A DNA stretch of 64,000 nucleotides from assembly GCF_002994635.1 (NCBI RefSeq), contig NZ_PVNL01000138.1, forward strand, positions 124,001 to 188,000. The letters are read 5' to 3'. The position numbers and the translations under genes were made by a program. Shown piece after piece: positions 24,432-34,198 of this stretch; within the stretch, counting starts at the first letter, position 1, and every line of letters starts with the position of its first letter. This DNA is from Enhygromyxa salina. Lineage in GTDB: Bacteria > Myxococcota_A > Polyangia > Nannocystales > Nannocystaceae. Under the pieces are notes generated by a model. It made no database searches. It was not told the DNA's origin and worked only from the letters and a program-made list of their open reading frames with translations.

Positions 24432-27400
24432 GCTCGACCAGCAGATCCCCGACCAACAGCGAGTCGCCCACGCCCACCGCGACCCGCTGCACCGTCCCGG
24501 AGACCGGCGCGGCGACGACGGTCTCCATCTTCATCGCCGACAGCACCACCAACGGATCCCCAGCCGCGACCTCGTCGCCGGCCGAGACCCGCAGCTCGAT
24601 CACGACCCCAGGCATCGGCGCGGCGACCGAGCCGGGATCATCCAGGGCAGCCCGCTCGCGCGTCACGGTGTCCTGCGCGACCGAGGCATCACGCACGAGC
24701 ATCGAGCGCGACTGACCGTTGAGCTCGAAGAACACCTCGCGCTGGCCGTCGGCCCGCACGTCCCCGATCGCGGTGAGCTTGACGATCAGCAGCTTGCCGC
24801 GCTCGATCTCGAAGCTGGTCTCTTCGCCGAGCCGCATCGGCGCGATGAAGTTGCGCGTCGGCAGCAGCGAGACGTCGCTGTAGTCGCGGCGAAACGTCAT
24901 GTACTCGTCGAACACCTGCGGATAGAGGGCGGCCGAGACGACGTCGACGTCGCGCACGTGGGCACCCCACTTGCCCGCGAGCTCGCGCTGCAGGTTGTCG
25001 AAGTCGAGCGCGGGCAAGCTGGCGCCAGGCCGCCCCTCGATCATCGGGGCGTCACGCACGACCTGGGTTCGCAGCGGCTCGGGGAACCCGCCGTACGGCA
25101 CGCCCAGGTAGCCCTGAAAGTACTCGACGACCGAGCGAGGGAACGACAGAGTCTCGGCCCGCTCGCGGACCAGCGCCTCGTCGAGATCGTTCTGAACCAT
25201 GAACTGCGCGAGGTCCCCGACGACCTTCGAGCTGGGCGTGACCTTGATGATGTCGCCGAGCAGCCGGTTGGCCGCCGCGTAGGCCCGCTTGATCGCCTCC
25301 CAGCGCGAGGCGAGCCCGAGCGAGCGGGCCTGGAACTGCAAGTTGGTGTACTGGCCGCCCGGCATCTCGTGCATGTAGACGTCGGTGCTGCCGCTGCGCA
25401 GGCCGGACTCGAACGGCGCGTAGAGGCCCCGGACCTGCTCCCAGTAGCTGTTGAGCGGCTGGATCTCCGCCAGCGCGAGCCCGGTGTCGCGGTCGGCCCC
25501 GGCCAGCGCGGCGACGATCGCCCCCATTGAAGGTTGCGAGGTCAGACCGGCCATCGCGTCGAGGGCCACGTCGACCACGTCGGCCCCGGCCTCGGAGCAC
25601 GCCAACATCGAGGCGACGCCGGTGCTCGCGGTGTCGTGGGTGTGGACGTGGATCGGCAGATACGGAAACGCCCGGCGCAGCGCGGTGATCAACATGCGCG
25701 CGGCCCCAGGCTTGAGCAGCCCGGCCATGTCCTTGATGCCCAGCACGTGCACGCCGCGATCCTGCAGCTGCCCGGCCAGATCCACGTAGTACTGCAGCGA
25801 GTACTTGGTCCGGGTTGGATCCGAGACGTCGCCCGTGTAGCAGATCGCGGCCTCGATCACGCCGCCCGCGGTCCCGACCGCGTCGATGCCCAGCTCGAGG
25901 TTGGGCACGTAGTTGAGGCAGTCGAAGATCCGAAACACGTCGACGCCCCGGCGCTGGGCCAGCTGCACGAACCGGTGCACGACGTTGTCGGGGTAGTTGG
26001 TGTAGCCGACCGCGTTCGCGCCCCGCAGCAACATCTGAAACGGAATGTTGGGGACCAGCGCGCGCAGCCGCTCGAGCCGATCCCACGGGCACTCTCGCAA
26101 GAACCGCAGCGCCACGTCGAAGGTCGCGCCGCCCCACATCTCGAGCGAGAAGCAGCCGTTGAGCACATGCGCGGTGGCGGGGGCGACGGCCGCGAGCTCA
26201 CGGGTGCGCACGCGGGTGGCGAGCAAGCTCTGGTGAGCGTCGCGCCAGGTCGTGTCCATGAGCAACAGGCCTCGATGCTCGCGCACGGCCTTCGCAAACG
26301 CCTGGGGCCCCTGCTCGAGCAGGATCCGGCGCCAGCCCTCGGGCGGACTCGCCAGGCCCCGCGCGAGCGCAGGCGGCAGCTCGGGATCGGGCCCTGGCGG
26401 GGCGCTGGACGCTGGCGCGACCGTGGGCCCGTTGACCGCGACCTCGCCCAGGAACCGCAGCGCTCGCTGAGCCCGGTTGCGACGACGTGGAAAGTTGAAC
26501 AGCTCGGGCGTGGTGTCGATGAAGTCGGTCCGAGCCTGGCCCGACGAGAAGGTCGGGTGGCGCAGCACGTTGTGGAGGAACTGAATGTTGGTCTTGACCC
26601 CGCGGATCCGAAACTCGGCGAGCGCCCGGTGCAGCTTGGCCGTGGCCGAGTCGAAGCTGTCCGCGTGCGCGGTGACCTTGGCCAGCAGCGAGTCGTAGTG
26701 CGGCGAGACCTGGGCGCCCGCGTAGCCAGCTCCACCGTCGATCCGAATGCCCATGCCCGCCGCCGACCGGTACGCCTCGATCCGCCCGGTGTCGGGTTGA
26801 AAGCCGTTGAGCGGGTCTTCGGTGGTCACCCGGCACTGGATCGCAAACCCACGCGTGCTGATCTCGCCCTGCTCGAGCCCGAGCTCGCGCAGCGTCGCCC
26901 CGCCCGCGATCCGGATCTGCGATTGGACGAGATCGACGAGCGTGACCTGCTCGGTCACGGTGTGCTCGACCTGAATCCGCGGGTTGACCTCGATGAAGTA
27001 GTGGCGGCCCTCGCCATCGACGAGGAACTCGACGGTGCCCGCGTTGCGGTAGCCGGTCGCCCGGGCCAGCGTGACCGCGTCCTTGGTCAGCGCCGCACGC
27101 ACCGCGTCGTCGAGGTGCACCGCTGGCGCGACCTCGACGACCTTCTGGTGGCGGCGCTGGACCGAGCAGTCGCGCTCGAACAGGTGGATGACCTCACCGG
27201 TGGCGTCGGCGAGGATCTGGACCTCGATGTGGCGCGGGCGCTCGATGTAGCGCTCGATGAACATGGTCCCGTCACCGAACGCCGACTCGGCCTCGGACTG
27301 GGCCCGCTCGAACGCCGAGGCGAGCTCCTCGATGGTTCGCACCACCCGCATGCCCCGACCGCCGCCGCCCATCGCGGCCTTGACCATCACGGGCAGGCCG

Positions 27401-27867
27401 TGCTGGTCGACGAACGCGCGCGCTGCCTCGGCGTCGGCGATCGCCCCATCGCTGCCCGGGATCACCGGGACGCCCGCCTGGATCGCGATGGCCCGCGCGC
27501 GGGTCTTGTCACCGAGCGCCTCGATCACATCGGCGCTCGGGCCGACGAAGCGGATCCCCGCGGCCTCGCAGGCCCGGGCGAACTCGGCCCGCTCGGACAA
27601 GAACCCGTAGCCCGGGTGGATCGCGTCGACCTGGTTTTGGCGCGCGACGTCGACGATGCCCTCGATGTCGAGGTACGCCGCGACCGGGGTCTTGCCTTCG
27701 CCGATCAGGTAGGCCTCATCGGCCTTGTAGCGGTGCAGGTGGACCCGGTCTTCGCGGCTGAAGATCGCAACCGTGCGGATCCCGAGCTCGGTCGCGGCTC
27801 GGAACACACGGATCGCTATCTCGCCGCGGTTGGCACACAGGAGCTTGCGGATCGGGCGATCGGGCAC
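24424..27867 (-). CDS. pyc: Pyruvate carboxylase
   Basis: A 1,147-aa biotin enzyme that makes oxaloacetate from pyruvate, bicarbonate and ATP, refilling the TCA cycle. Domain order is: biotin carboxylase at about 1-450 (KLLCANRGEIAIRVFRA, ATP-grasp GGGGRGMRV), carboxyltransferase at about 530-800 (MDTTWRDAHQSLLATR), an allosteric/PC linker, then the biotin carrier at the C-terminus with the biotinylated Lys in SAMKMETV. This is the single-chain form. The GTG at 27867 puts the usual five to eight residues before the conserved KLLCANRGE; ATG 27945 would add 26 low-complexity residues. Its 3' end overlaps the convergent small STAS-like gene. Confidence 0.95.
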   Translation of the reverse strand: MPDRPIRKLLCANRGEIAIRVFRAATELGIRTVAIFSREDRVHLHRYKADEAYLIGEGKTPVAAYLDIEGIVDVARQNQVDAIHPGYGFLSERAEFARACEAAGIRFVGPSADVIEALGDKTRARAIAIQAGVPVIPGSDGAIADAEAARAFVDQHGLPVMVKAAMGGGGRGMRVVRTIEELASAFERAQSEAESAFGDGTMFIERYIERPRHIEVQILADATGEVIHLFERDCSVQRRHQKVVEVAPAVHLDDAVRAALTKDAVTLARATGYRNAGTVEFLVDGEGRHYFIEVNPRIQVEHTVTEQVTLVDLVQSQIRIAGGATLRELGLEQGEISTRGFAIQCRVTTEDPLNGFQPDTGRIEAYRSAAGMGIRIDGGAGYAGAQVSPHYDSLLAKVTAHADSFDSATAKLHRALAEFRIRGVKTNIQFLHNVLRHPTFSSGQARTDFIDTTPELFNFPRRRNRAQRALRFLGEVAVNGPTVAPASSAPPGPDPELPPALARGLASPPEGWRRILLEQGPQAFAKAVREHRGLLLMDTTWRDAHQSLLATRVRTRELAAVAPATAHVLNGCFSLEMWGGATFDVALRFLRECPWDRLERLRALVPNIPFQMLLRGANAVGYTNYPDNVVHRFVQLAQRRGVDVFRIFDCLNYVPNLELGIDAVGTAGGVIEAAICYTGDVSDPTRTKYSLQYYVDLAGQLQDRGVHVLGIKDMAGLLKPGAARMLITALRRAFPYLPIHVHTHDTASTGVASMLACSEAGADVVDVALDAMAGLTSQPSMGAIVAALAGADRDTGLALAEIQPLNSYWEQVRGLYAPFESGLRSGSTDVYMHEMPGGQYTNLQFQARSLGLASRWEAIKRAYAAANRLLGDIIKVTPSSKVVGDLAQFMVQNDLDEALVRERAETLSFPRSVVEYFQGYLGVPYGGFPEPLRTQVVRDAPMIEGRPGASLPALDFDNLQRELAGKWGAHVRDVDVVSAALYPQVFDEYMTFRRDYSDVSLLPTRNFIAPMRLGEETSFEIERGKLLIVKLTAIGDVRADGQREVFFELNGQSRSMLVRDASVAQDTVTRERAALDDPGSVAAPMPGVVIELRVSAGDEVAAGDPLVVLSAMKMETVVAAPVSGTVQRVAVGVGDSLLVGDLLVELS

Positions 27868-27963
27868 GAGCCGGAGTGTACTCGACCGCGGGCGTGCACT
27901 CGCGGTGATTGTTGCCCGCTCGCGCGTGGGGCCAGCGCCGTCCACGCCCGCCTGAGCGCGCGC

Positions 27964-28632
27964 TCAGACAGTTTCAGTCGGCTGCTCGCGGCGGGTCCAG
28001 ATCGTCAGCGCCCGGCGTTCGCCTTGGCGAATCGCGAGGGCGCGGTGCAGGTGCGAGACGCTGCCGGGGAACACCAGGGCGTGACCGATCGGGACCACGT
28101 CGCTGCGAAAGCCCTGGCGCGGAAACTCGAGGTGCCCACCCTCGAAGCTGTCGTTGAGCGCCACGGCGATCGTCAGCTCCGACTGCCCGTCGTAGTGCAG
28201 ATCCATGTCCTGCTGGCGATGCATGTCGTAGCGGATCAAGAAGGGTGGCTGCATCCAGCCGACCTCATAGGCGCCGAGGTAGAGCCGGCGCAGCACCGGG
28301 TTGACGTGGCGCTCGAGCAGGGCGGCCAACACGTCCTCGAGACCCGGTGAGATGCTCCGCAGCCGCAGCTCTGGCGCGCCGTAGTCATCACCCGGCGCCG
28401 GCTCCCAGCGTCCGACCGCGTCCCCGAGCCAGACCAGGTAGTCGACGAACGCGCGCGACAAGAACGGAAAGCTGTAGAGATCGGGCGCCCAGGTGTGCAG
28501 CGCTCGCTCGACGAAGTGATCGCCGACGGTCATGTAGCGGACCTGGGTGGCGTCACGCAGGACCGGGTCGACCATGGCGGGGTCGTAGCGAAACAGCCAG
28601 TCCAAGGTGCGGTGTTGGTCGGGCGCGCTCAT
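27964..28632 (-). CDS. 2-oxoglutarate/Fe(II)-dependent oxygenase
   Basis: A 222-aa member of the prolyl-hydroxylase-like group. The iron ligands are H and D in MDLHYDGQSE (HxD) and the distal His in FPGSVSHLHRAL. The 2-oxoglutarate-binding Arg is in GERRALTIWTRR. GHLEFP and the double-stranded beta-helix pattern support this. The substrate is unknown. The protein may modify a protein side chain or a small molecule. It is transcribed the same way as pyc, whose start is 97 bp downstream, and lies 7 bp after the unknown gene at 28639. Confidence 0.82.
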   Translation of the reverse strand: MSAPDQHRTLDWLFRYDPAMVDPVLRDATQVRYMTVGDHFVERALHTWAPDLYSFPFLSRAFVDYLVWLGDAVGRWEPAPGDDYGAPELRLRSISPGLEDVLAALLERHVNPVLRRLYLGAYEVGWMQPPFLIRYDMHRQQDMDLHYDGQSELTIAVALNDSFEGGHLEFPRQGFRSDVVPIGHALVFPGSVSHLHRALAIRQGERRALTIWTRREQPTETV

Positions 28633-28638
28633 GTCTCG

Positions 28639-29658
28639 CTACCCGATGTAGAGCGGATTCTTGACCTTTTGGATCAGCCAGGTGTAGCTGCCGCCAAGGC
28701 TGATCGACCCGCCGGGGCTGGCGCTGGTGGTGATCGCTACCCGAAGGTTGACGGCGACCGGCTTGGGTTTGACATAGGGCGGCTTGCTACCCGGCGGAGA
28801 CCACGACAGCCCGGCCGAGTACACGCCGTGCTCGAGGCCACCGCCGCCGCTGACGTCCACGAACCACCCACCAATATTGGTTGGATCCTTCGACACGAAC
28901 CCCATGATGATACCGAACTCAGCGCTCCCGCCCAGCTTGCTCGCCGACGTCGCGCCACCGAGCGAGAGCGCGGGGCCGAGCGACGAGAACACGCAGCGGG
29001 AGTGCTCGTAGCTCTTCTCATGATCCAGCATTTGGGTGATCCCGATCGAAGCCGTGGGCCCAGCACCGACCGTGACGACGGGCTGCGGGCCGACTGGGGC
29101 GCTGGCCGCAAGCGTCAGATCTGCCCCGAAGATAAAGCTGGTGCCATGCAGCCGGTGGCCGATCTCGAGTGCCCGCTTCATGATGTCGAGCTCGAGCAGC
29201 TCGCTGATGTCGTCCGCGGCCTTGCTGAACTTTCCAACGAACAGGCTATCGCGGATCGTGGTGAGGATGTTGCTGGGCTTGGCGAACAGCTTGATCTCGA
29301 CATCGAGCAATTCAGCCGCGAGCTTGGCGTAGTCGCCAGCCACCGAGTCGTAGGCGGCGCGGAACGCCGCATCGATCGCGTCCTGGGCCAGATCTTCGAG
29401 CCAGTCGACGCCCTCGTTGTAGGTCTTTTCTGCGTATTTGACCGCCGCCTCGTATTGATCGTCGGCGTAATCGACCACCGTGTCGAGGCTGCCCTCGATC
29501 GCGCCAGTCGTCGCGTTGTAGCCCTTGACGACTTGTTTGCCGGTCCAGTCGCTCGCTTCATTGACCGCCTTGCCCACGGCCTTGCCCGCGTCGTCCGCGG
29601 CCTTCCCGACCGACTTGCCTGCCTTCTTGCCCTTTTTGAACGTCTTCTTGATGCCCAT
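28639..29658 (-). CDS. Unknown protein: Lys/Gly-rich amphipathic N-terminus, beta-rich C-terminus
   Basis: A 339-aa protein with no recognised family. Residues 1-60 are rich in K, G and A (KKGKKAGKSVGKAADDAGK) with a heptad-like pattern. Residues 60-180 are helical and acidic. From about 180 on the sequence becomes Gly/Ser-rich with alternating hydrophobics (FGADLTLAASAPVGPQPVV, ISLGGSYTWLIQ), like a small beta-barrel or pore-forming fold. There is no signal peptide. It could be a membrane-inserting or secreted toxin-like protein, but that is speculation. It ends 6 bp before the oxygenase start, so the two may share an mRNA. Confidence 0.7.
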   Translation of the reverse strand: MGIKKTFKKGKKAGKSVGKAADDAGKAVGKAVNEASDWTGKQVVKGYNATTGAIEGSLDTVVDYADDQYEAAVKYAEKTYNEGVDWLEDLAQDAIDAAFRAAYDSVAGDYAKLAAELLDVEIKLFAKPSNILTTIRDSLFVGKFSKAADDISELLELDIMKRALEIGHRLHGTSFIFGADLTLAASAPVGPQPVVTVGAGPTASIGITQMLDHEKSYEHSRCVFSSLGPALSLGGATSASKLGGSAEFGIIMGFVSKDPTNIGGWFVDVSGGGGLEHGVYSAGLSWSPPGSKPPYVKPKPVAVNLRVAITTSASPGGSISLGGSYTWLIQKVKNPLYIG

Positions 29659-29812
29659 GATGCGCAGCCAGTGTAGGCGTCGCGCAGACGCACACGCGGA
29701 CGAATGTCAGGACAGTCGTTGTTCGATTCTCTGGACACGACCGTCGGCCTTGCGCACTGGGATTCACGGGTGGCCGCGGAGCGTCCACTAACTGTGTCGC
29801 GGTGATCGACGA

Positions 29813-31297
29813 TCAGCCACGGCGGCGGCGGAGGCCGACGCCAATGCCGAGTCCGACCACCGCGAGCACAGGCCACGGCGCGTCGCGGGGATCTGTGCTC
29901 ATGCATCCGCAGCCGCTGGCGTCGCGATCGGCCGGGGCAGCTCCGCCGGTCGTGTCGGTGCCCGCTCCGGTGTCGCCGTCGCCGTCGCCAGGATCACCAT
30001 CTCCGTCGCCAGGATCACCGTCTCCGTCCCCATCGCCATCCCCATCCCCATCCCCATCCCCAGGATCGGGGCTTGGATCATGATCAGCCGGCCACTCTGG
30101 AACGATTGGGTCGGGTCCTTGCGCACCCGTCGAGAACCGGAATTCATAGCCATCGAGCGCCTCTCCGTGGACCGTCTGCACCCCTTGATCCACCGTCACC
30201 GTGTAGACCGTATTGGCGACAAAGTCCTGCTGCGGACGCAAGTGGACCACGTGGGCGTCCTGCCCATAGTAGTGCCACAGCGACACGGGGATCGTCTCAC
30301 CGCCCTCGGACACCACGTGAAAGCTGGCCTCGCTCAGCGGCGCGTCTTCGAGTCCGCGCGAGAACACCAGCGTCACCCAGCTCTCGATCGTGCTCGAGTC
30401 GATCGGGTGATTGGCCGCGCCATCGGCCGGCATCGTCGCGAGCACCGGCCCCGGCAACGGCTGGCCGTGCGCGAGGGCCCACAACACCCGCCAGTAGCGA
30501 GCGACGATCTCCCCCTCGCACGGCGGCGCCCCCGACACGTCCTCGTCGAGCAGGTGCACGCTGCCCCACGGGAACGGCTCGGCCGCCTCGGCGACCTTGT
30601 CGGGCATCTGCGAGAAGACCCCCACGGAGTTGACGGCGATCCGCAGCAGGTTCTGCCCGTTCATCATTCGCTCGGGATCGACGTCGTAGCCAACGCTGTC
30701 GTAGAGCGAGTCGAACACCACATAGGGCACCCAATCACCCGGCGCCGTCATCGGCTCGAAGTTCGACATCATGATGAGATCGCTGGCCGTGTCGAACTCG
30801 CCAAACGCCCCGTCGTAGAGCTTGACCCGCTCGCCGTACAGCGAGTCGAACACCTGGTCGGCCATGCCGTGCGAGGCCATGCCCAGCAAGAACGCCAGGT
30901 GCTCGCGACCCTCGTCCGACAGCGGCGCAGAGTAGGTCGACATGATCCAGCTCAGGTACGCGATCTGGAACGGCTCCCAGTGGGCGATCTCGGCGTAGTC
31001 GTCGCCAAGCGGGTAGCCGCCGTCGGGGAACATGGTCCCGTTGTCGAACATCTTTTGCAGCTCGGGCCGCGCGAGGAATTCCGCGAGCGGACCGTCGGGC
31101 ACATGGGTGACCGCGTCGTGGGTGATCCACAGGTGCGTCGACTGGCCGTTGGCGAGCGCGGGCGCCGACGCCAGCACGGTTGCGACGCCGAGCAGTCCGC
31201 TCAGGACGTGGCTTCCCCGACTGGACCTGTCCACGAGTGGCGTTCGCAGGCGGGCGAGGGGCCTCCCTCGAGCTGAAGACCGCTTCGGCGGGATCAT
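29813..31297 (-). CDS. Zinc-dependent phospholipase C-like protein with MYXO-CTERM tail
   Basis: A 494-aa exported protein. The signal peptide (LSGLLGVATVLASAPALANG) is followed by the metal-binding His pattern THLWITHDAVTH and ASHGMADQVFDSLYG, typical of the zinc-dependent phospholipase C family (S1/P1-nuclease-like fold). Residues about 300-400 form an Ig-like (Big_5-type) domain (SFHVVSEGGETIPVSLWHYY). Then comes a Gly-Asp linker (PGDGDGDGDGDGDG) and a C-terminal sorting signal: GCGC, a hydrophobic stretch (VLAVVGLGIGVGL) and RRRRG. Such tails are processed by a myxosortase. The start could be anywhere from 31297; the signal suits a start near that ATG. Confidence 0.85.
   Translation of the reverse strand: MIPPKRSSARGRPLARLRTPLVDRSSRGSHVLSGLLGVATVLASAPALANGQSTHLWITHDAVTHVPDGPLAEFLARPELQKMFDNGTMFPDGGYPLGDDYAEIAHWEPFQIAYLSWIMSTYSAPLSDEGREHLAFLLGMASHGMADQVFDSLYGERVKLYDGAFGEFDTASDLIMMSNFEPMTAPGDWVPYVVFDSLYDSVGYDVDPERMMNGQNLLRIAVNSVGVFSQMPDKVAEAAEPFPWGSVHLLDEDVSGAPPCEGEIVARYWRVLWALAHGQPLPGPVLATMPADGAANHPIDSSTIESWVTLVFSRGLEDAPLSEASFHVVSEGGETIPVSLWHYYGQDAHVVHLRPQQDFVANTVYTVTVDQGVQTVHGEALDGYEFRFSTGAQGPDPIVPEWPADHDPSPDPGDGDGDGDGDGDGDGDPGDGDGDPGDGDGDTGAGTDTTGGAAPADRDASGCGCMSTDPRDAPWPVLAVVGLGIGVGLRRRRG
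29971..30066 (-). repeat. Gly-Asp coding repeat tract
   Basis: Tandem 6-bp units (GGGGAT/GGCGAC on the minus strand) code the GDGDGDG linker before the MYXO-CTERM tail. The units are more varied than those at 21616-21774, with interspersed GDP steps. Confidence 0.75.
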
Positions 31298-31363
31298 GGC
31301 CGCCACTCTAACAGGAAGTCTCGCGTCGCCGTCAACGAATGACACGACCACGATACGCCGCGG

Positions 31364-32545
31364 TCACGGCGTGAGCACCACTTTCACGCAGCGGTCCTTC
31401 TGCTCGTAGAACAGCTCATATCCGGTGGCTGCTTCCTCGAGCCGCAGCCGGTGCGTGATGATGGCGGTCGGGTCGATCTCACCAGTGACGATGCGCTCGA
31501 GCAGGGGCCCCATGTACCGGTGCACATGGGTCTGGCCCATCCTCCAGGTGAGGCCCTTGTTCATCGCGGCGCCCATCGGCACGCAGTTGAGGAAACCGGC
31601 GTAGACGCCCGGAATCGAGAGCGTGCCACCCTTTTGGCAGCACTTGATGATCTGCGCCACGACATAGTGTCGATTGATCAGCTTGCTGATCCGGAGCGCG
31701 CCCGCGATCTTGTCGAGGGTGTCGGCCACGAGCCCGCTGCCGTGGGCCTCCATGCCGACCGCGTCGATGCAGGACGCGGGTCCGCGTCCGTCCGTCATGT
31801 CCATCAGCCGCGCGTAGACCTCGTCGGCGTCGAAGCTGTCGATGGTCTCGGCGCGGCCGTAGGAGCGCGCGAGCGCGAGTCGCTCGGGGACATCATCAAT
31901 TGCGATCACCCGTCCGGCGCCGAGCATCCAGGCGCTCTGGATCGTGAATTGGCCGACGGGACCGCAGCCCCACACCGCGACCGTGTCGCCAGGCTGGATG
32001 CAGGCGTTCTCAGCCGCCATGAAGCCGGTCGGCAGGATGTCGGAGAGGAACAGCACTTGCTCGTCGGACAGCCCGTCGGGGACCACCATCGGTCCGACAT
32101 CAGCGTAGGGAACGCGCACGTACTCGGCCTGTCCGCCGGCGAAGCCCCCGGTGATGTGGCCATAGCCGAAGATCCCGGCGGTCGCGTGACCCATGACCTT
32201 GCGCGCAAGCGCTTCGTTCGGGTTGCTGTTGTCGCACAGCGAATATTGCTCTCGCGAGCAAAAATAGCAGTAGCCGCACGAGATCGGGAATGGCACGACC
32301 ACGCGATCACCGAGCTTCAGCCGGGTGACGGCGCGCCCGACCTCCACGACCTCACCCATGAACTCGTGGCCAAGGATGTCCCCCCGGCGAAGCGTGGGAA
32401 AATGGGCACCATAGAGGTGAAGATCGGAGCCGCAGATCGCCGTGGAGGTCACGCGGACGACGACGTCCCCAGGGTGCTCGATCTTGGGGTCGGGGACCGT
32501 CTCGACGCGGACGTCGTGTTTTCCATACCAACGCAGCGCTCGCAT
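31364..32545 (-). CDS. Zinc-dependent alcohol dehydrogenase (formaldehyde-dehydrogenase-like)
   Basis: A 393-aa NAD(P)-dependent dehydrogenase of the medium-chain family. The catalytic zinc site is C38 with H60-E61 (GHEFMGEVVEVG). The structural zinc cysteines are C90, C93, C96 and C104 (SCGYCYFCSREQYSLC). The cofactor-binding motif is GCGPVG. Its length, and the motif order, resemble glutathione-independent formaldehyde dehydrogenases and threonine dehydrogenase-like enzymes; the exact substrate is unknown. The ATG at 32545 has AGGAG eight bases upstream, better than the longer frame to 32614. Confidence 0.88.
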   Translation of the reverse strand: MRALRWYGKHDVRVETVPDPKIEHPGDVVVRVTSTAICGSDLHLYGAHFPTLRRGDILGHEFMGEVVEVGRAVTRLKLGDRVVVPFPISCGYCYFCSREQYSLCDNSNPNEALARKVMGHATAGIFGYGHITGGFAGGQAEYVRVPYADVGPMVVPDGLSDEQVLFLSDILPTGFMAAENACIQPGDTVAVWGCGPVGQFTIQSAWMLGAGRVIAIDDVPERLALARSYGRAETIDSFDADEVYARLMDMTDGRGPASCIDAVGMEAHGSGLVADTLDKIAGALRISKLINRHYVVAQIIKCCQKGGTLSIPGVYAGFLNCVPMGAAMNKGLTWRMGQTHVHRYMGPLLERIVTGEIDPTAIITHRLRLEEAATGYELFYEQKDRCVKVVLTP

Positions 32546-32913
32546 GTTCTTCGCTCCTGGTCTCGTTTGTGATGGTGTGATGGACCGCGCGAAACGACGC
32601 GCGGTCACGACCATTCAAGTAGCCTCGCGAGGTGACGCGTCCAGGCTGAAGCCTCGAACAGCGGCCGCGCGGGTAGACAGGAGCCGCGCGACGCCGCGCG
32701 GTCCACTGGCGGCGCATCGGACGATCTGCATCCAATTCTAGCGTTCGCGCGGCCCAGCGAGCCGTGCTCGTAGCCATTGGTGCCCGACCGACCACGACGT
32801 GATCTCACCCAGCGGGGCGAGGTTCGCGCCACTCGCCGATGTGCGCCTTGAATGAGCACCGTCGCGGCATCCCGCGGGGCTACCCTGGGTTTGGGTTCCC
32901 GTTTGACTGAAGC
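32546..32913. other. Gene-free region upstream of the alcohol dehydrogenase, with an inverted repeat
   Basis: This 368-bp gap separates two minus-strand genes. It holds a perfect inverted repeat with 9-bp arms (GACCGCGCG, 32583-32591, and CGCGCGGTC, 32598-32606). This lies about 40 bp upstream of the dehydrogenase start, so it is an operator candidate. A related CCGCGCGGTCC recurs near 32695. No credible gene was seen. Confidence 0.55.
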
Positions 32914-34167
32914 TCACTCGAGCTCGTTGGCCGAAGACGTGCACTCGGCCACGCCGAGGTGGCGCTGGTACGCGCAGTTCCACTCGACCAGGCGCACGGA
33001 GATCTCGGCGGCCAGCTCAGCGTCGCCGGTCTCGACGGCCTCGAGGTAGTCCTCCCAGTCGACGGCGTGGGCCGCCGCGTCGAACCCAGTCGAGGTCAGC
33101 GCGTCGGCCATGCTCGACAGGATCACCCGAGTATAGATGACGCCCTCCCAGGTCTCGGCGACGGCCTGCGAGGTGCCGAGCTCCGCCGACACCACGGCCT
33201 TGTCGCAGTACTTGCGAGCCCGCTTGGCAAACGCAACCGCGAGGTCGCGCTCGATCTGCTTGGCGTCGATCTGCTCCGTCGGCCCGTTCAACATCCTCCG
33301 CATCCGCGCCAGGCCGGGGCCGTTGCGATCCGCGAGGCGATCTTCGAGGGCGTCAATCAGGCCCAGCGCCTCGCTGGCACCAGCGGCCGAGCGTGACGCG
33401 GCCTGGGTAATGATCAGCTGATACGCCACCGCGTACATGCCCTTCTCGATCTGCTGCTTGGCGGCCTTGACCGCGGTCGCGTCGGCGAGCTCGGTGGGCC
33501 CGACCAGCTGCTCATGCCCCGCTGCAAACGCGGCGGCGATGCTGGTCTCCCACGGCTCGCGACCAGCGGCGTTGCCGGGCAGCGCGTCCGCACGGGCGGC
33601 GAGCGGGCGGAGAGCACCGGTCCAGATGCAGTAGGCCTCATCCCACGCGGCCACCGCCTCGGCCCCACGCACGCGGTCATCCGCGACCTCACCGAGCAAG
33701 CGACGCATCTCGAGCAGCGCCAGCGCGCGCAGCTGGGCGGTGATCGTCACCAGGTCCACGCCGCGCGCGGCCTGCTCGTGGGCAGCCATCGCGGCCAGGA
33801 CCTCCTCGATCAACGCGCGATCTCGCGGCTGATCTTCGCTGACGCGGGCGAGGTTCCGATCTGCCTGGGCGACCCAGTCGAGCGCGCCGTGCTGGTCTGG
33901 ACCGCGCAGCCGCTCGGCGATCTCGCCGGGCTCGAGCGCCCCGGAGCGCGCGTCGAGATCGCTGAGCACCCGGCCGAGCTCGGCGCACGCCGGGCTGGCC
34001 TGGGCACCCAGGACCCCGCCCGCCTGATCGGCTGGCGGCGTGGCGGCGACCGGCTTGGCTTCGACCGGCGTGCCCGCGCTCGCGGCGGGTGGCTCGGGGG
34101 TCTGCTTGCAAGCCCCCAACGACAACAACAAACCAAAACACAGACTCGTCGTGCTCAGCGTCCGCAC
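32914..34167 (-). CDS. Helical lipoprotein of unknown function
   Basis: A 417-aa lipoprotein. The signal peptide ends in the lipobox LSLGAC. A Pro/Ala-rich linker is followed by an almost wholly alpha-helical body with paired cysteines (YCIWTGALRPLA, RKYCDKAV, ECTSS near the end). The N-terminal start is uncertain. GTG 34167 gives a normal signal peptide and leaves 31 bp after the MscS gene; the longer frame to 34296 would overlap that gene. It is probably transcribed with the upstream mechanosensitive channel. Confidence 0.65.
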   Translation of the reverse strand: MRTLSTTSLCFGLLLSLGACKQTPEPPAASAGTPVEAKPVAATPPADQAGGVLGAQASPACAELGRVLSDLDARSGALEPGEIAERLRGPDQHGALDWVAQADRNLARVSEDQPRDRALIEEVLAAMAAHEQAARGVDLVTITAQLRALALLEMRRLLGEVADDRVRGAEAVAAWDEAYCIWTGALRPLAARADALPGNAAGREPWETSIAAAFAAGHEQLVGPTELADATAVKAAKQQIEKGMYAVAYQLIITQAASRSAAGASEALGLIDALEDRLADRNGPGLARMRRMLNGPTEQIDAKQIERDLAVAFAKRARKYCDKAVVSAELGTSQAVAETWEGVIYTRVILSSMADALTSTGFDAAAHAVDWEDYLEAVETGDAELAAEISVRLVEWNCAYQRHLGVAECTSSANELE

Positions 34168-34198
34168 GCGCGCATCGTTGCTGCTCGCCAACTCGCTG

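Noticed and set aside
25534..28350. A 938-codon plus-strand frame
   Set aside because: Antisense to pyruvate carboxylase; its length reflects high GC at third positions, not a gene.
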